DNA of 64,000 bases from Marisa cornuarietis (taxonomy: Eukaryota > Mollusca > Gastropoda > Architaenioglossa > Ampullariidae): NCBI GenBank assembly GCA_004794655.1, contig SMMW01000020.1:1345001-1409000 (forward strand). Direction: 5' to 3'. The position numbers and the translations under genes are program-made. The notes below the pieces were generated by a model. That model saw only the letters and a program-made list of their open reading frames with translations. It had not been told where the DNA came from and did not search any database. Below, one piece after another: positions 34,472 to 46,385 of this stretch (its first letter is position 1; the number at the start of each line of letters is the position of its first letter).

Positions 34472-37400
34472 CTTGAGATTGACAAATGTATAGCCAACGG
34501 AATTATTCTTCCACCTGTCATTTCGTCTTCTTTAAATGACAAGTTTATTTAGATTTTCCTGTACACAAATGTTTTCTATCAACCAAAATGTTATTTTGAC
34601 GACTGATTCCCTGAACTCTGATGTACGTCTAACATTCAGATCACACGTTAACCTATGCATGAAGTAAGGGACGTCTCTATAAATAACAATTGTTAGGCAC
34701 TATTGTCGGGGGGCTGGACAAATGGGAAGGACTTACTATTAAACCAACTATTGCTAAGTACAGACGATAGCTCTAAATATCTGCTGGTAACTTCGGTTTT
34801 TAATTGTAAAGCTGTTAGAATCACTTTTCAACAAAGGGCTAATTGAAACAAAGTGTGTTTCAGTTATCTTGTGATTACTGGGCTTCACTTTAGAGAATAT
34901 TTACACAATATAAAAGTTGTTTTCGACTTTTAATTTTGCAGAAAATGTTTCCTTGTTTTGTTATCTTAAATTTAAGAGTGCATTTTTTTCTCAACGGCAT
35001 TCGCTGCATTCCTGTCAAAATACTATTTCACAATATCCTACGTTGGCTCATAACTGTTCTTGGTTATGTTTGCATGCTCATAATTTGAGAAGAGCAAGAA
35101 GTTATTCCCTTAGGATTTAGCTAGTAAATATTATCTGATAGTGACCACAGTAAAGTCAGATGGAAAAACTGCATTTTAGCATATCTTTAAACCTGATTTA
35201 TGTGGTCGCCTTCCTGCTTCAGTAAACCGATTTCTTTATTATAAACAGCTCTCATTTATTTGTACATGATAATATTTACACTGTTCTTTTATTCAAATTT
35301 GAAAACATAATCTACAGTTGAAGTAACCCAAAGATATCATGAGACAATTAAGCCACGCAGTCTGGGCGATGGAGAAGACCGTCAGAACATGTCACGTGAC
35401 CTGTGAGCGCGTGCGAGGCTCCCTCAGCCGCTGCCTGGAAGAGCGTCACGAAGCCTAAAGTCGGGCCCAGGTTCTCCAGCCCGAGCAGGTCGACGATGAC
35501 GACAGGGTAGATGGAGAAGAAGACGGGACCAAAAAAGCCGTAGAGGGCGCTGAAGACGATGAGAGAGGTGAAGGACGTGTAGAGTGGTGTGAACAGCCCC
35601 GCCACGCTGCACGCGCCTATCAAGATGGCGGCCAGAACAGCTCGCGGGACCAGGTTCTGAGCAAGGAAAGGCAAACATAAACAATGAAAGAGCAAGGGCA
35701 ACAATTAAAAACAGGAAATTGTTTAAGATTCAGGATGTTCAGTATTTATGAAGTCATACCAAATCTGCGACGAATCCGAATAAGAGTCGGGCCACGGCCC
35801 CGCATGTCCCGAAGACAGACAGCAACACGGCGCCCTCCTGACCCGTCCAACCTTTGTCAGCTGCCAGAGGAGGTAAGTAGGTACCGTACAGGGCAGCTGG
35901 TACATCCCCCAGCGAAAGCGACACGATTAACAGTAAAAACTTCCGATCTTTGAACAACCGAAAGTCTAAAAGGGTACACAAATCGGAACAGTTTTGCCTG
36001 TTGTTGCCAGTCTTGGATACAATTGGTAGGTCTGCTGAGCAGACGATGTTTTCCACCTTCAAGTGATCTGTGTTTTCGACGCCATGTGAATGTTCTTTGA
36101 TTACCTGCAGTTTTGTGCTGCTACTGTCTTCTTTATCGCTGATGTAATTGAACTCTTGGATACCGTTTCCGGATGTCAACTCTGCCATCGGGAGGTCATC
36201 ACCGTCATGAGAGTTGACCGAGAGAACTGATGACGATGTCTCTGCGCAGCCACGTCTCTGGCAGGCGCTGGTATCTGGTCCGTCTGTCAGTAGCGTGGCC
36301 TTGAGTTTGTCTTCTGTGAATGAGAGGTAAAATGTCTCGTCTTTATTTTCACCTCTTACTCAAGCTGCTTGCTTGGGTGCGTGATAGACGAGGAAATAGT
36401 CAAGACACCAAGAAAAGACACATTTGTCTAGTTTCAATGGAAACAATTGCGTTCATCGCACGAGCCCTTAGTAGAAGTAGCCTCCCTTGAACTGTGCTGC
36501 TGTAGATCATCGCAGCGTATTTTTCTGTCTTTATTGTTTATTTATTTTTATTTTCCAGCGAACAACAGCACACTTGTTTAAAGTTTTTCTACTCCATCAA
36601 ATTTAATGACCGGTATATTTTTGTACAGTTTATTCCAGTTCCTACAGTGGGAAGATTTACAATTACTGCACTGATTGACGATTTGACACTGTTTACTGTT
36701 TTACTTTTAATTTATTTTCTTTTGTCGCCTGTCTGTTATCATATTGACATTATATCACTTATCTTCGTTCAGTGTGGTAATAATTATCTGACGGCACTTT
36801 GAAAAAATATCCTAACACTCGTATGTGTGATACAGTTTAGTAGCTCTACCGACTTCTAAAAGCATCTTCATCATCATAAGCAGCATAAACAGCACCAACA
36901 AATATAAATGGTGTTAAATTCTTACCTGTACGCTTCTGTGTCTTATTCAGGTGCAGGGGTCTTAGCAGCAGGCCGCCCACCATGACGTGCCAGTAGGTGG
37001 CGCCGACAACCAAGAGGGCGCCACGGCCGCCGAAGGTGGAGATCAAAGTCTGTAGGTACAAGGGCATCACTGTCGACCCGATGTTTCCCCCGAGCACGGC
37101 GATGGCGGACGCCAGGGACCGTCGCTGACGGAAGTATGTCCCGACAATAACCAGCGTGGACCCAAAGACCATAGCCACAGACAGGCCTGCCCACAGATCA
37201 TAGCTACAGACAGGTCTACCCACAGATCATAGCCACAGACAGGCCTGCCCACAGATCATAACCACAGATCATAGCCATAGATCATAGCCACAGACAGGCC
37301 TGCCCACAGATCATAGCTACAGACAGGCCTGCCCACAGATCATAGCTACAGACAGGCCTGCCCACAGATCATAGCTACAGACAGGTCTACCCACAGATCA

Positions 37401-39442
37401 TAGCCACAGACAGGCCTGCCCACAGATCATAACCACAGATCATAGCCATAGACAGGCCTGCCCACAGATCATAACCACAGACAGGCCTGCCCTAAGATCA
37501 TAGCTACAAACAGGTCTACCCACAAATCATAGCCACAGACAGGTCTACCCACAGATCATCGCCACAGACAGGCCTGCCCACAGATCATAACCACAGATCA
37601 TAGCTACAGACAGGTCTACCCACAGATCATAACCACAGATCATAGCCACAGACAGGCCTGCCCACAGATCATAACCACAGACAGGCCTGCCCACAGATCA
37701 TAACCACAGACAGGTCTGCCCACAGATCATAACCACAGACAGGCCTGCCCACAGATCATAACCACAGACAGGCCTGCCCACAGATCATAACCACAGACAG
37801 GCCTGCCCACAGATCATAACCACAGACAGGTCTGCCCACAGATCAGTTCACAGAAAACTCTGCCTACTCTTGAGATATCTGTGGCGTGCATCTCTTACAG
37901 TCACATCAAGGAGTTGTAAAGCAACTTGAAAATTGATTTGACACACTAAAAAGTAATAGAAACGACATTAATGCAATAGCTTTTTAAATTATAATTATAA
38001 TTATTGTTTTAATAAATTTTAAAACTATTGTATGTTCGATTTATATGTGGTGTACACAAAGTCGTAATTATTTTAAATTCCGTGCACCGGGAGCTATTTG
38101 TTTTTCATTTTTAACAGGATGTAGACCCAGAACAAGGAAAAGTAATAAATAATAATTAACATAATGTTTTTTTAATGTGAATAGAAACCTATTCAGTCTT
38201 TTGTAAATTTGTTGTTACCTGGCGATTGAGCAATAAGCTGTCTTACCGACTAGAAGACTGATAGTGAAGTAGAGCATGAAGACTGTCTGAGCAAAGTAGG
38301 TGAGAATGAGGCCCAGACCACCCAGAAATCCCCCAATCACCACCGTCTGCCGCACGCTGACGAACGACAGAACCACCGTCTGCGTCAGCAAACCTAGAAA
38401 TTTTAAATGCAAAATCTTTTAATATACAAGTATCCTGGTAGTCATAAGATTTAAGTTCACACTTAAGTATACAGTGTATCGCTGAGAGATAAAAGTGTAT
38501 CCTTTAGAAAAGAAGACATTTTAGACTCCGGGGGGGAGACAGGAGATGCCGACCTGAAGGGCATGGGTTCGAGACTTGCCCTGGTCTGTACTTTGAAATG
38601 TTTCACTACTCAGGCTTATTGAAGGTAAAGGAATAGTTTACGCACAGGCATGAGGAAGGGGAAGATGGGTCATGGAGGGCTGGTGTACCCGGGCCGCGGC
38701 TGTGAAGGGAGCGCTACGCTGCTCAGTAATGTGTTTGTAGATATTGCCAATCTTAATCTCGTAAGCGTACTGCTTTATGCTGGGAAAATAATAAACGATT
38801 ACAATAAGGATTAATGCAAGGGGCCCGGAAAGTTCGTCTGCCCCGGGGCCCGTGGTGGCTTTCGGCGGCCCTGTTCACGTAAACACAATTTGCATCCATA
38901 CAAAGAAATGAGTGAAACATTCCAAAACTCTGTTGCTGTTTTCTGCACCTGCAATGCTGACAACACAGGACTGGACGGTGAGGACGGTAGTTGTCACCCC
39001 AGCAGACGTCTGGAACATTCGAAAGATTTCCACAAGGAGAACGCCGTAGGCTCGTTGCATTCCCAGACAGATGATGTTGCAGAAGAGGCATGCTACAAGA
39101 CAGAAACTGAAGACAGCTCACGCTCAGCTAAACCATCTGCTCTGCAGACATTAGGTCCTTGATTCTGTGCCATTAAGACCAATGAACTATCTAGCCATCA
39201 AGTCTGATGTTTCGAATATCGCTATGGGCCGTAAATGGCATTGCAAATATTTGAAAAAATGAAAAATAAGTTAACAGCAGTGCCCCCATAACACGTCTAC
39301 CTGTCTAGACCTAAATTATCTTTGTAGGGAAGTTCTTACCAAGGGCGATAACCCAGGCATATCCGCGGTCAACCGGAAGACCACGAATGTCATCGGTCAT
39401 CGTTTTGTTCCTTTCTTTCTTTGCCTTCTCTTTTATGTTCAT
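34281..39442 (-). CDS. SLC16-family (monocarboxylate-transporter-like) protein A, complete
   Basis: A 12-helix major-facilitator transporter of the plasma membrane; family members carry lactate, other monocarboxylates, thyroid hormone, aromatic amino acids or creatine. Coding exons are 39442-39340, 39092-38949, 38393-38247, 37186-36926, 36313-35760, 35656-35401 and 34471-34281, totalling 1656 nt, or 551 aa. Family marks: DRGYAWVIAL before helix 1 (like the usual DGGWGW), GFLGGLGL in helix 3, TYFRQRRSLASAIAVLGG at the helix 4-5 turn, a long polar central loop (residues ~206-315), FGFVADL after helix 8, and LTGQLRDLTSSYHSSFY before helix 11-12. The helix 8 Arg is present (R394), but the Asp four residues earlier in rat MCT1 is Gly here. 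An in-frame Met at 39400 is an alternative start (537 aa). Substrate is unknown. Confidence 0.88.
35401..35656 (-). CDS. SLC16-like gene A, exon 6
   Basis: 256 nt, identical in length to gene B exon 6; encodes NLVPRAVLAAILIGACSVAG, FGPVFFSIYPVVIVDLLG and LFQAAAEGASHALT. The donor is GTCACG, a poor match to consensus. Reading through would stop 14 codons later with no helices 11-12. Confidence 0.82.
35760..36313 (-). CDS. SLC16-like gene A, exon 5
   Basis: 554 nt encoding the polar, Ser/Asp/Glu-rich cytoplasmic loop and then helices 7-8: FLLLIVSLSLGDVPAALYG and CGAVARLLFGFVADL. Ends in phase 0 with donor GTATGA, as in gene B. Confidence 0.87.
36926..37186 (-). CDS. SLC16-like gene A, exon 4
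   Basis: Encodes GTYFRQRRSLASAIAVLGG and helices 5-6, ending RPLHLNKTQKRT. The acceptor GGGCAG and first 18 coding bases are copied many times in the upstream minisatellite. Donor is GTAAGA. Confidence 0.83.
37188..37846. repeat. 29-bp minisatellite containing the exon 4 acceptor
   Basis: About 22 units, on the minus strand GCCTGTCTGTGGCTATGATC followed by TGTGGGCAG, with some partial units. Each full unit ends in GGGCAG and starts with the same bases as exon 4 of SLC16-like gene A, so the array joins the exon without a boundary at 37187. Confidence 0.93.
38247..38393 (-). CDS. SLC16-like gene A, exon 3
   Basis: 147 nt encoding LLTQTVVLSFVSVRQTVV, GGFLGGLGLILTYF and a further helix. Same length and phases as gene B exon 3. 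Donor is GTAAGA. Confidence 0.87.
38830..38874 (-). mobile_element. Possible hAT-type terminal fragment in intron 2 of gene A
   Basis: On the minus strand it begins CAGGGCCGCCGAAAGCC and contains GGGCCCCGGGGCAG, a pattern I associate with ends of hAT-like elements. No second terminus found nearby. Confidence 0.25.
38949..39092 (-). CDS. SLC16-like gene A, exon 2
   Basis: 144 nt encoding helices 1-2: CNIICLGMQRAYGVLLVEIF and VLTVQSCVVSIA. Same length and phase as gene B exon 2. Acceptor is CTGTCTTGTAG, donor GTGCAG. Confidence 0.87.
39340..39442 (-). CDS. SLC16-like gene A, exon 1
   Basis: Encodes MNIKEKAKKERNK and then MTDDIRGLPVDRGYAWVIAL. The first Met lies one base inside a likely acceptor (ATATTGCAG), so a non-coding 5' exon probably exists upstream. 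The second Met matches the start of homologous domains better. Donor is GTAAGA, phase 1. Confidence 0.75.
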
Positions 39443-39879
39443 TCTGCAATATTGAAGACCGTATAAAACTATCAGAGATTTGCGGTATAGGTTTCAGAAA
39501 TCAACATCACTGGTACAAGTGAGACTTCACCTTCACGTCGAGACTAATGTAATCTTTTAAAGTGGCTCATTTATTCTCTAATATTCTCTTTTGTTTGATC
39601 AGTCGTATGTTTTTCATTGACACACTATTACTCGAGAAAACACAATAACTCATTTGTGAAGAAAATTTTTTTAACCAAATTTCCACTTGCGTCAGGAGTG
39701 AAAAACGAAGTTGAGACCACATGACAGTGAGTGATGCACGTTAGAGATATTCTACGTTTTGGCGTATTCAGATTTTTATTTAGAAAATTGATTGATGATG
39801 GATGGTTGATGATGGTTGATGGATGATTGGGTGGATGGTGGATGTTGATGGATTATGGATGATTGATGGATGCTGGATG

Positions 39880-39921
<42 letters not shown>

Positions 39922-40984
39922 CCCCTGTAAAATGTCAAGAAATACGTACATTTCAAGAATGGAGGTGCTGTCGCAATGTTACACAGTGTCGTCTGACAAG
40001 GAAAATCTCAGTTGTGAGCCGCACCCGCCACCCGCCACCCGCCACGTTTCCTCCAACCCGCATGCTTGCGATCGACAGCCATTTGCAGCCCACGAATTGA
40101 GAAGCGAGTCCCGCCTGCAGCGGACATCAAGCCAGGCTCTGTGCCAGTGATGAGGCTACGAGTGAAATCGATCATCTATCAACTGTTCACGACCAGCCAC
40201 TACAGGCATTAGCCGCCTTTCGTGTTATTACAAACTTGTGTGTTCTCATCGTGCTGCCAGTGCTAGGGTTACCAGACCTCGTTTTCCTCCTGAATGACAA
40301 TCATTTGAAGGCATCTTATCGCGCTTGTTAACAGCAGTAAAGTATGTAATACCTCGGAATGACTTTCTGTGCCCTTTAATTAATATACTGAAATTTGCGG
40401 ATAAGCAAAAAATAAGCATAAAATGTTTTCCAGCTGATTTATACAAAGAGGGCGAAATTTAGTTCGTGAGGCCAAATATTCTTTCACTGTGCCGCTAGCA
40501 CGTGTGTGCTATGTGCTGACTTCAGCCTCCACGTGAATTATTCAGTGGTGGCGGTGGTGGTGGTGGTGGTAGGTGGATGGAGAAGATGAGGGGCGGGACA
40601 AGATGCTGCAAACAGCTTGATGCTTCAAACTCTACATCTCTTCCTGACCTTATCGCGGTCACCACAGAGTGCATCCCCTCTCATTGCTTATTTGGTGCAC
40701 GAGTAGAGCCGCCACGCTGACGAAGGACACAAAGTCAAAATATCAGAGAGAGAGAGAGAGAAGGAGTGGTGGCAGCCAGCATAAGAGAAGAAAGGAAATA
40801 GACCCGGCGGAGCGTGAGGGCGCCTTTAACAGCCTGGGTGACCCTGACAGAGGCGGGTACAGCTGAGGGGAGAGCACCCGGTGATGTTGAAAAGCCCGGA
40901 CTGAGTGCTCGCTGCGGCTGCTGATTTTTTTTTTTATACAGCCGCAATCGATGAGAAATTGACTGAAGGAGAGGGTAGCACTAC
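39443..40984. other. Upstream region of SLC16-like gene A
   Basis: Holds a GAT microsatellite (39884-39921), CCGCCAC repeats (40022-40044), a GGT run (40546-40570) and a GA run (40746-40762). A 5' UTR exon of gene A probably lies here but I cannot place it. Confidence 0.4.
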
Positions 40985-43113
40985 TGATGTCAACAGAGGC
41001 CACAAAGGCGCTGATGGCCTGGGAACCAGTCTCACCACGGCTCATGTCAGCAAGATTCAATTCAAAAGGAAGGAAGATTACCATCATCCAATGCTATGCA
41101 CCAACAAATGCAGCAGATAAAGAGGAAACAGAATAATTCTATAGCTCCTTGCAGTCTCTGCTTGACCGCACAGCAAGGAGAGATCTGAAGATCATTATGG
41201 GAGACCTAAATGCCAAAGTGGGAGATGACAACACCAACAGGGAGCTCATCATTGGAAAACATGTCGTCGGCACCTGCAATGAAAACGGGGAGCTCTTTAC
41301 AGACTTCTGCGCTTTCAATGACTATGTCATTGGTGGCATTGTATTCCCACACAAAAATATACACAAGACAAGGTGGACTTCCCCATATGGCCAGACGGAA
41401 AACCAGATCGACCATATAACGGTTGCTCGAAAGTGGAGGAGTCTCCAAGATGTCAGAGTGAGAAGAGGAGCAGATGTTGCTTCAGACCACCAGCTTCTAA
41501 TAGCAGTCTTCAAGATCAAGCTGAAATCCTTCATCGATACAGCAAGCAGACCACACCACAAGTTCAATACTCAGTACCTCAAGAACAAGGAGACAAGGGA
41601 AATTTATAACTGTGAAATTAAGAATAAGTATGAGGCCCTTTCAGAACTTACAAAAAATCAGTGGAAAAACACTGGTCAACACTCAAGAGCATTTGGAAGA
41701 CAACCTGTACAGATGCTCTAGGGAAGAGGGAAAGAAAACATAAGGAATGGATGACTCCAGAAATTTGGGCAAAGATTGGATCAAGAAAGGGACTGAAACA
41801 GAAGCTCAACCAGTGCCAAGACCAGCAAGAGAAAGAAGATCTCAGAGCAAAATACTGGGAAGCCAACCGCCAAGTGAAGAGGTCGGTAAGGGAGGACAAG
41901 AGACACTTCACCCATGAACTGACAGAGGAGACAGCAGCCATACAGGGAAATGTGAAACAAATATACGAAATAACACGAACTCTTGTCAGGCAAGAGCGTA
42001 AACCCAAACAAGCCAGTGAAAGACAAAGACGGCAAGACCATAACAAACGATGCTGGACAAAGAGATCGCTGGATGAAGCACTTCGAAGAGATGCTGAATC
42101 GAGCTCATCCGCCATCCTTACCTGACATACCACCAGCAACTGCACAACTTCACGTCAACACCAGCCATCCCACTAAGAAATCATCAATGCTATCAAAAGC
42201 ATTAAAAATGGCAAAGCAGCAGGCCCAGACGGCATACCCCCAGAAGCACTAAAGACAGACCCAGAGACAACAGCAACAGTTTTTACAGCCCCTCCTACAC
42301 AAGATCTGGGAACAAGAGCTAGTCCCAACAGACTGGAAATTAGGTCACCTGGTCAAATTACCAAAGAAAGGAGACCTCTCCCAATGCAAAAACTGGTGGG
42401 GGATCATGCTGCTGTTCATCCCTAGCAAAGTCCTGAGAAAGATAATACTAGAGTGACTGAAGAAGGCACTAGACAAGAGACTGAGACCAGAACAAGCAGG
42501 GATTCGCCAGGATAAGTCATGCACTGACCACATTGCAACCCTCCGTATCATCATAGAACAGTCTATCGAATGGCAGTCCTCCCTTTATATAATTTTTGTG
42601 GACTTTGAGAAGGTCTTCGACAGTGTAGACAGGGACGTCATCTGGAGGCTGATGAATCACTATGGTATTCCACCCAAATTCATAAACATTATCCAGGGAT
42701 TGCATGAAGACTCATCCTGCCAAGTTATCCCTAACGGCAAACTCACTAAACCTTTTGTAATGAAGACTGGGGTAAGACAGGGTTGCATATTATCACCGAT
42801 AATCTTCCTGATGGTCATAGACTGGATTATGTATAAGACAACCCAAGTCAACAACTTCGGTATACAGTGGACCTTCACCAAACAGCTAGAGGACCTGGGC
42901 TTTGCAGATGACATTAATCTCCTATCTCATCGGCAGCAGCATGCACAAACCAAACTGAGCAAGCTAGCAGAGGAAGCAGAGAAGACCGGCTTAAAGATCA
43001 ACAGAAAGAAGACCGAAGTGGTGAAAATCAACAACAAGCAGAACCTTCCAATCCATCTTCAAGGAGAGAACATTAAAAACCCGAATTTAACAGAATCTGA
43101 TTTATATGAATGA
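40985..43113 (+). mobile_element. Degenerate endonuclease/reverse-transcriptase LINE
   Basis: The endonuclease part reads IIMGDLNAKVGDD and then GADVASDHQLL, of the type often mis-annotated as craniofacial development protein 2-like. The RT part has DFEKVFDSVDRDVIW (motif A), VRQGCILSP and LGFADDINLL (catalytic ADD). The copy is broken by a stop near 41134 (EETE then TAA) and frame changes near 41650, 41985 and 42250. The 5' end is truncated and the protein ends at 43113, followed by a GA run. Confidence 0.85.
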
Positions 43114-43599
43114 CGTCTGTATGTGAGAGAGAGAGAGAGAGAGACAGACAGTGACAATTCTTTCTGAACGAGAGGTAAAGTAAGCAAAACATGCTTTTTC
43201 AAAAGAGTGAAAGGTAAATATGTACAAAAGTGGTGGTTAAAACAGATATTTACAAGTGTCCTGGCGTTGGGAGGTATCTCTAATGCTTAAGGTTTAGAAA
43301 TCTTTGTCGGAGAAGGCCTCATCTAATTTTCCTGCTTGTATTTTAGTAATTGGCGTCGAAAGCAGTTAAGGGAGATGGAGAGTTTACCCGTCAGAATTTT
43401 ATAAACGAAGATGCATTTGTTGAATTTTAGTCTGTTTGTCGGAGGAAGGACTCCCAGTGAGGCGAAGTCATTTGGCTGTATTTCCGGTTTGAGTAAAACT
43501 GCTTTAATTGCTCACCTCTCAACACTTGCTAGAGGTTTCATGGAAGCTACACTAGCGGAGTCCCAGATGGTGGAGTTTTCTTCTCTGAGGGTCTAGAAA
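43114..43599. other. Intergenic stretch, nothing recognised
   Basis: Starts with a GA microsatellite (43124-43144). No exon or repeat family recognised. Confidence 0.4.
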
Positions 43600-44660
43600 A
43601 TGTAGACAACTGGGAGTCGTTTTCTATTATCGGGAGTTTAGATTATCTTTAAGGGGAGGCAAACTACTCTAAGAACACACATCAGATAAATACATCTCTA
43701 ATACCAACAGATCCGATATAACTATTCAATCACATAAGTTACTCTCGACCTTAAAGCCTACATACAAAAGTTAATTCTACAGTTCCACAAGAATTCCAGC
43801 TTCCAAATCCTACAGTCTCTCAAGTGGGAACCGCAACTGGTGATACTATCGACCCACGTCGGTGTCCCAATGTAAACGGAATAACAAAAGGTCACACTTA
43901 CGTCCGTGTCCGACCACACACACACACACACACCTTGAATTCTCTCCCTTGTTTGTACCACTAAAACTGTCCGCTTGGTGATCCACTCCACCTGGTGCTG
44001 GTTACGCTAATTTTTTAATCATGTGATACTTAGTGCGGGGAAAGTTTGTTGATTTGATTTCATGTTAGCAGACGAGAGAAAGTCGAGAAAAGACGACAAG
44101 ATGACGAGTGTGGATGAAAATTTGAGGAAAATTTGTTGTGCAGTTCAGGAGGGTGTAGCGAGGAGCCAGCAGAAGTTGAGTGATGTGATAGATTTACGAA
44201 ATTTTGGGGGGAGGACAAATTTTGTTCATTTTTGTATATTATTTCTCGGAAAAATTGGAGAAAGGATTCGAAGAAGATGGAGCAGACGATATCAGGGGAG
44301 TTTAACGAGGAGAGAGCAGAAGTTGAGTGACGTGATAGTGACGTCACTATTTTGCATAGCTCCGCCTACAGGTAAGGCATTTTTGTTATGGCCGTCGCTT
44401 TGCCCCCCCCCCCCCTTCCATATCAAAGCTGTTCCCAGCGTTGTTCTACCTCGAGGACTTGTTTGTGAATGACAAAACGGAGTTCCTAACAAGTAAAGAA
44501 GCTCCAGTGAACACTTCGTTCAGTCATACGCTCTTCCACAAGTCGTGCTCACTACCACGCATTCCTGCATGCGTACAGCCAAGGGTGACAACCCATGCTT
44601 CTTATAAGCAGTCAGGGGTGATAGCCCATGTTCCTATCTGGTGTTTGTTTCTTTGAGTCG
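43600..44660 (+). repeat. Dispersed repeat X, copy 1
   Basis: Same order and orientation as 57776-58760: TATTATCGGGAGTTT, then AAATCCTACAGTCTCTCAAG, GGTCACACTTACGTCCGTGT, a CA run, TTGAATTCTCTCCCTTGTTT, and later AGTCGTGCTCACTACCA. Middle portions differ. The open frame at 44062-44472 contains an internal GAAGTTGAGTGA duplication but no recognised domain. Confidence 0.75.
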
Positions 44661-46385
44661 GATAAGTGTCTGATGTACTTCCAATACAGTCATTGGGGGG
44701 TGGGTGGGGGTGGAAAGAGCAGTATTGGTTTGCTTTGAGTTTCAGAAACTTTGTAGTTTGTCTAGTTTGTTTTCTTGTGACTTGTCGTTTGAGACTACCC
44801 TAGTATAATTCCTGCAAAACGTGCGTTTAGTGCGTTAGGGGGGTATTGTGATTATGGGGACTGGTTTGTCGTGATTTGTTTGTTAATTGAGAGATCGAGC
44901 GGGCGAGCCACTAATCAAATCCAACTGTTTGTTTCTTTCCCCACCAACTAGATTATGCGAATGTTGTCGCTTGCAACACGATTATCCTCTTTTACCCGAA
45001 ACTTTTGTGCCAATCTTGACGTGTCAACACTGTTACTTCAGGGGAACTCGACAAGACTCGCTTAACTATAGACTGAGACACTGTGGCCACCCATCAAGTA
45101 CCTTCACACAAGGTTGACAATAAAATCCCAGTTGGAAGAGTTAGCGGCAGACAAGCAGCCGCGGCCCCAGTTGCTTACTCAGGGTAGTGTTGCTATCATC
45201 CCAAACTAAGTGTGGGAATGTCAGTGGCGAAGTGTAGCAGTAGCTGCCCTGCCCTGCCTCGTGCTGAGATAACGCACAGTGTGGGCAGCGTCACGTGAGA
45301 CTCTTAACCTATCAAAACGCCTGTTGTTCGTTGTCCTACTTCTCCCCCTCCCCACCCCACAAACTATTCCCCTTCCTCAAGAAAGACTACAACATTTATC
45401 GCAAGGACAACATCCAGCCCACTTTATGACCCAGTGCTGCAATGGAGGGGTGGAGAACATATGTACCCATCATGTAGCAACAAATGCGGTGGATTGCCCC
45501 CCTCCACCCCCATCATCTCTCGGTCTCTGAGTGCATGTGTACCGTGTTTATCTAGGGGTTTCCTATGTCTGCACGATATAGTTCTTTGTCCGAAATCTAC
45601 GTACCTATGAACCCAATTTTATGTGCTGTGTGTATGTATAGAAAGATTAATGTAACCTAATGAGCAAAATATGCGTGTATGTTGTGTGTGTGTGTGTGTG
45701 TGTGTGAGCATGTTTGTGTGCATATTTGCAAATCAGCGTCTTCTTTTCTGACTGTTGTTTGTTTTATAAGTGCGTTTTTTGCGATCTCTCGACAAATCAG
45801 TTAAATTTTTAGAGGGTTGGATCGTCACCTTACTTTCTTTGCAGTATGTTTGTTAATTTGGTAAAAAAAATAAAATAAAATAAGAGTAGCTACGTAAGAA
45901 ACACCGTCACATTAGAAAATCAAGAAAGTTCTTATTTAAACCAAATTTAAATTTTAGTCAGAAAAAAACAATTAACAACTAAGATGATGTGTTAAGCTTA
46001 AAATTATTTGCTTTTATCGTTAAAATTATTCAAGTGTAAAAGATCATCACATGGGAAGTATATATATATCACAAAAATAAAGCACTCAGTTTGCTGTCAT
46101 GATTTAAAAACTGTCTCTTTCTTTAAACCCTAAGACCTATATGAGTGGCTGTAGAAATGCAATAAAGGTAGCTTAAACTTTTTAAACAGTTTCTCCTAAT
46201 TAATTAACTCAAAAGAATTATTCCTGAAGGCACTGGATTCACTCCACACCTTACATTTGCTAAGAAATGTCAAGTCCAATGACAAAAATGAGTTAAATAC
46301 TGAATGAGTGAGTGAAAGGAAAATATGGTGAGAGAAAGAGAGAGGGGGGACGAGAACTGACCTAGTAATTGATGTCTTCCAGGAA
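44661..46385. other. Intergenic stretch, nothing recognised
   Basis: GT-rich and AT-rich non-coding sequence with a TG microsatellite near 45680-45706 and a GGGGG-rich run near 44693-44711. No exon recognised. Confidence 0.4.

Noticed and set aside
37067..37252. Alternative frames across the exon 4 acceptor of SLC16-like gene A
   Set aside because: They arise from the 29-bp repeat and are out of frame with the transporter.
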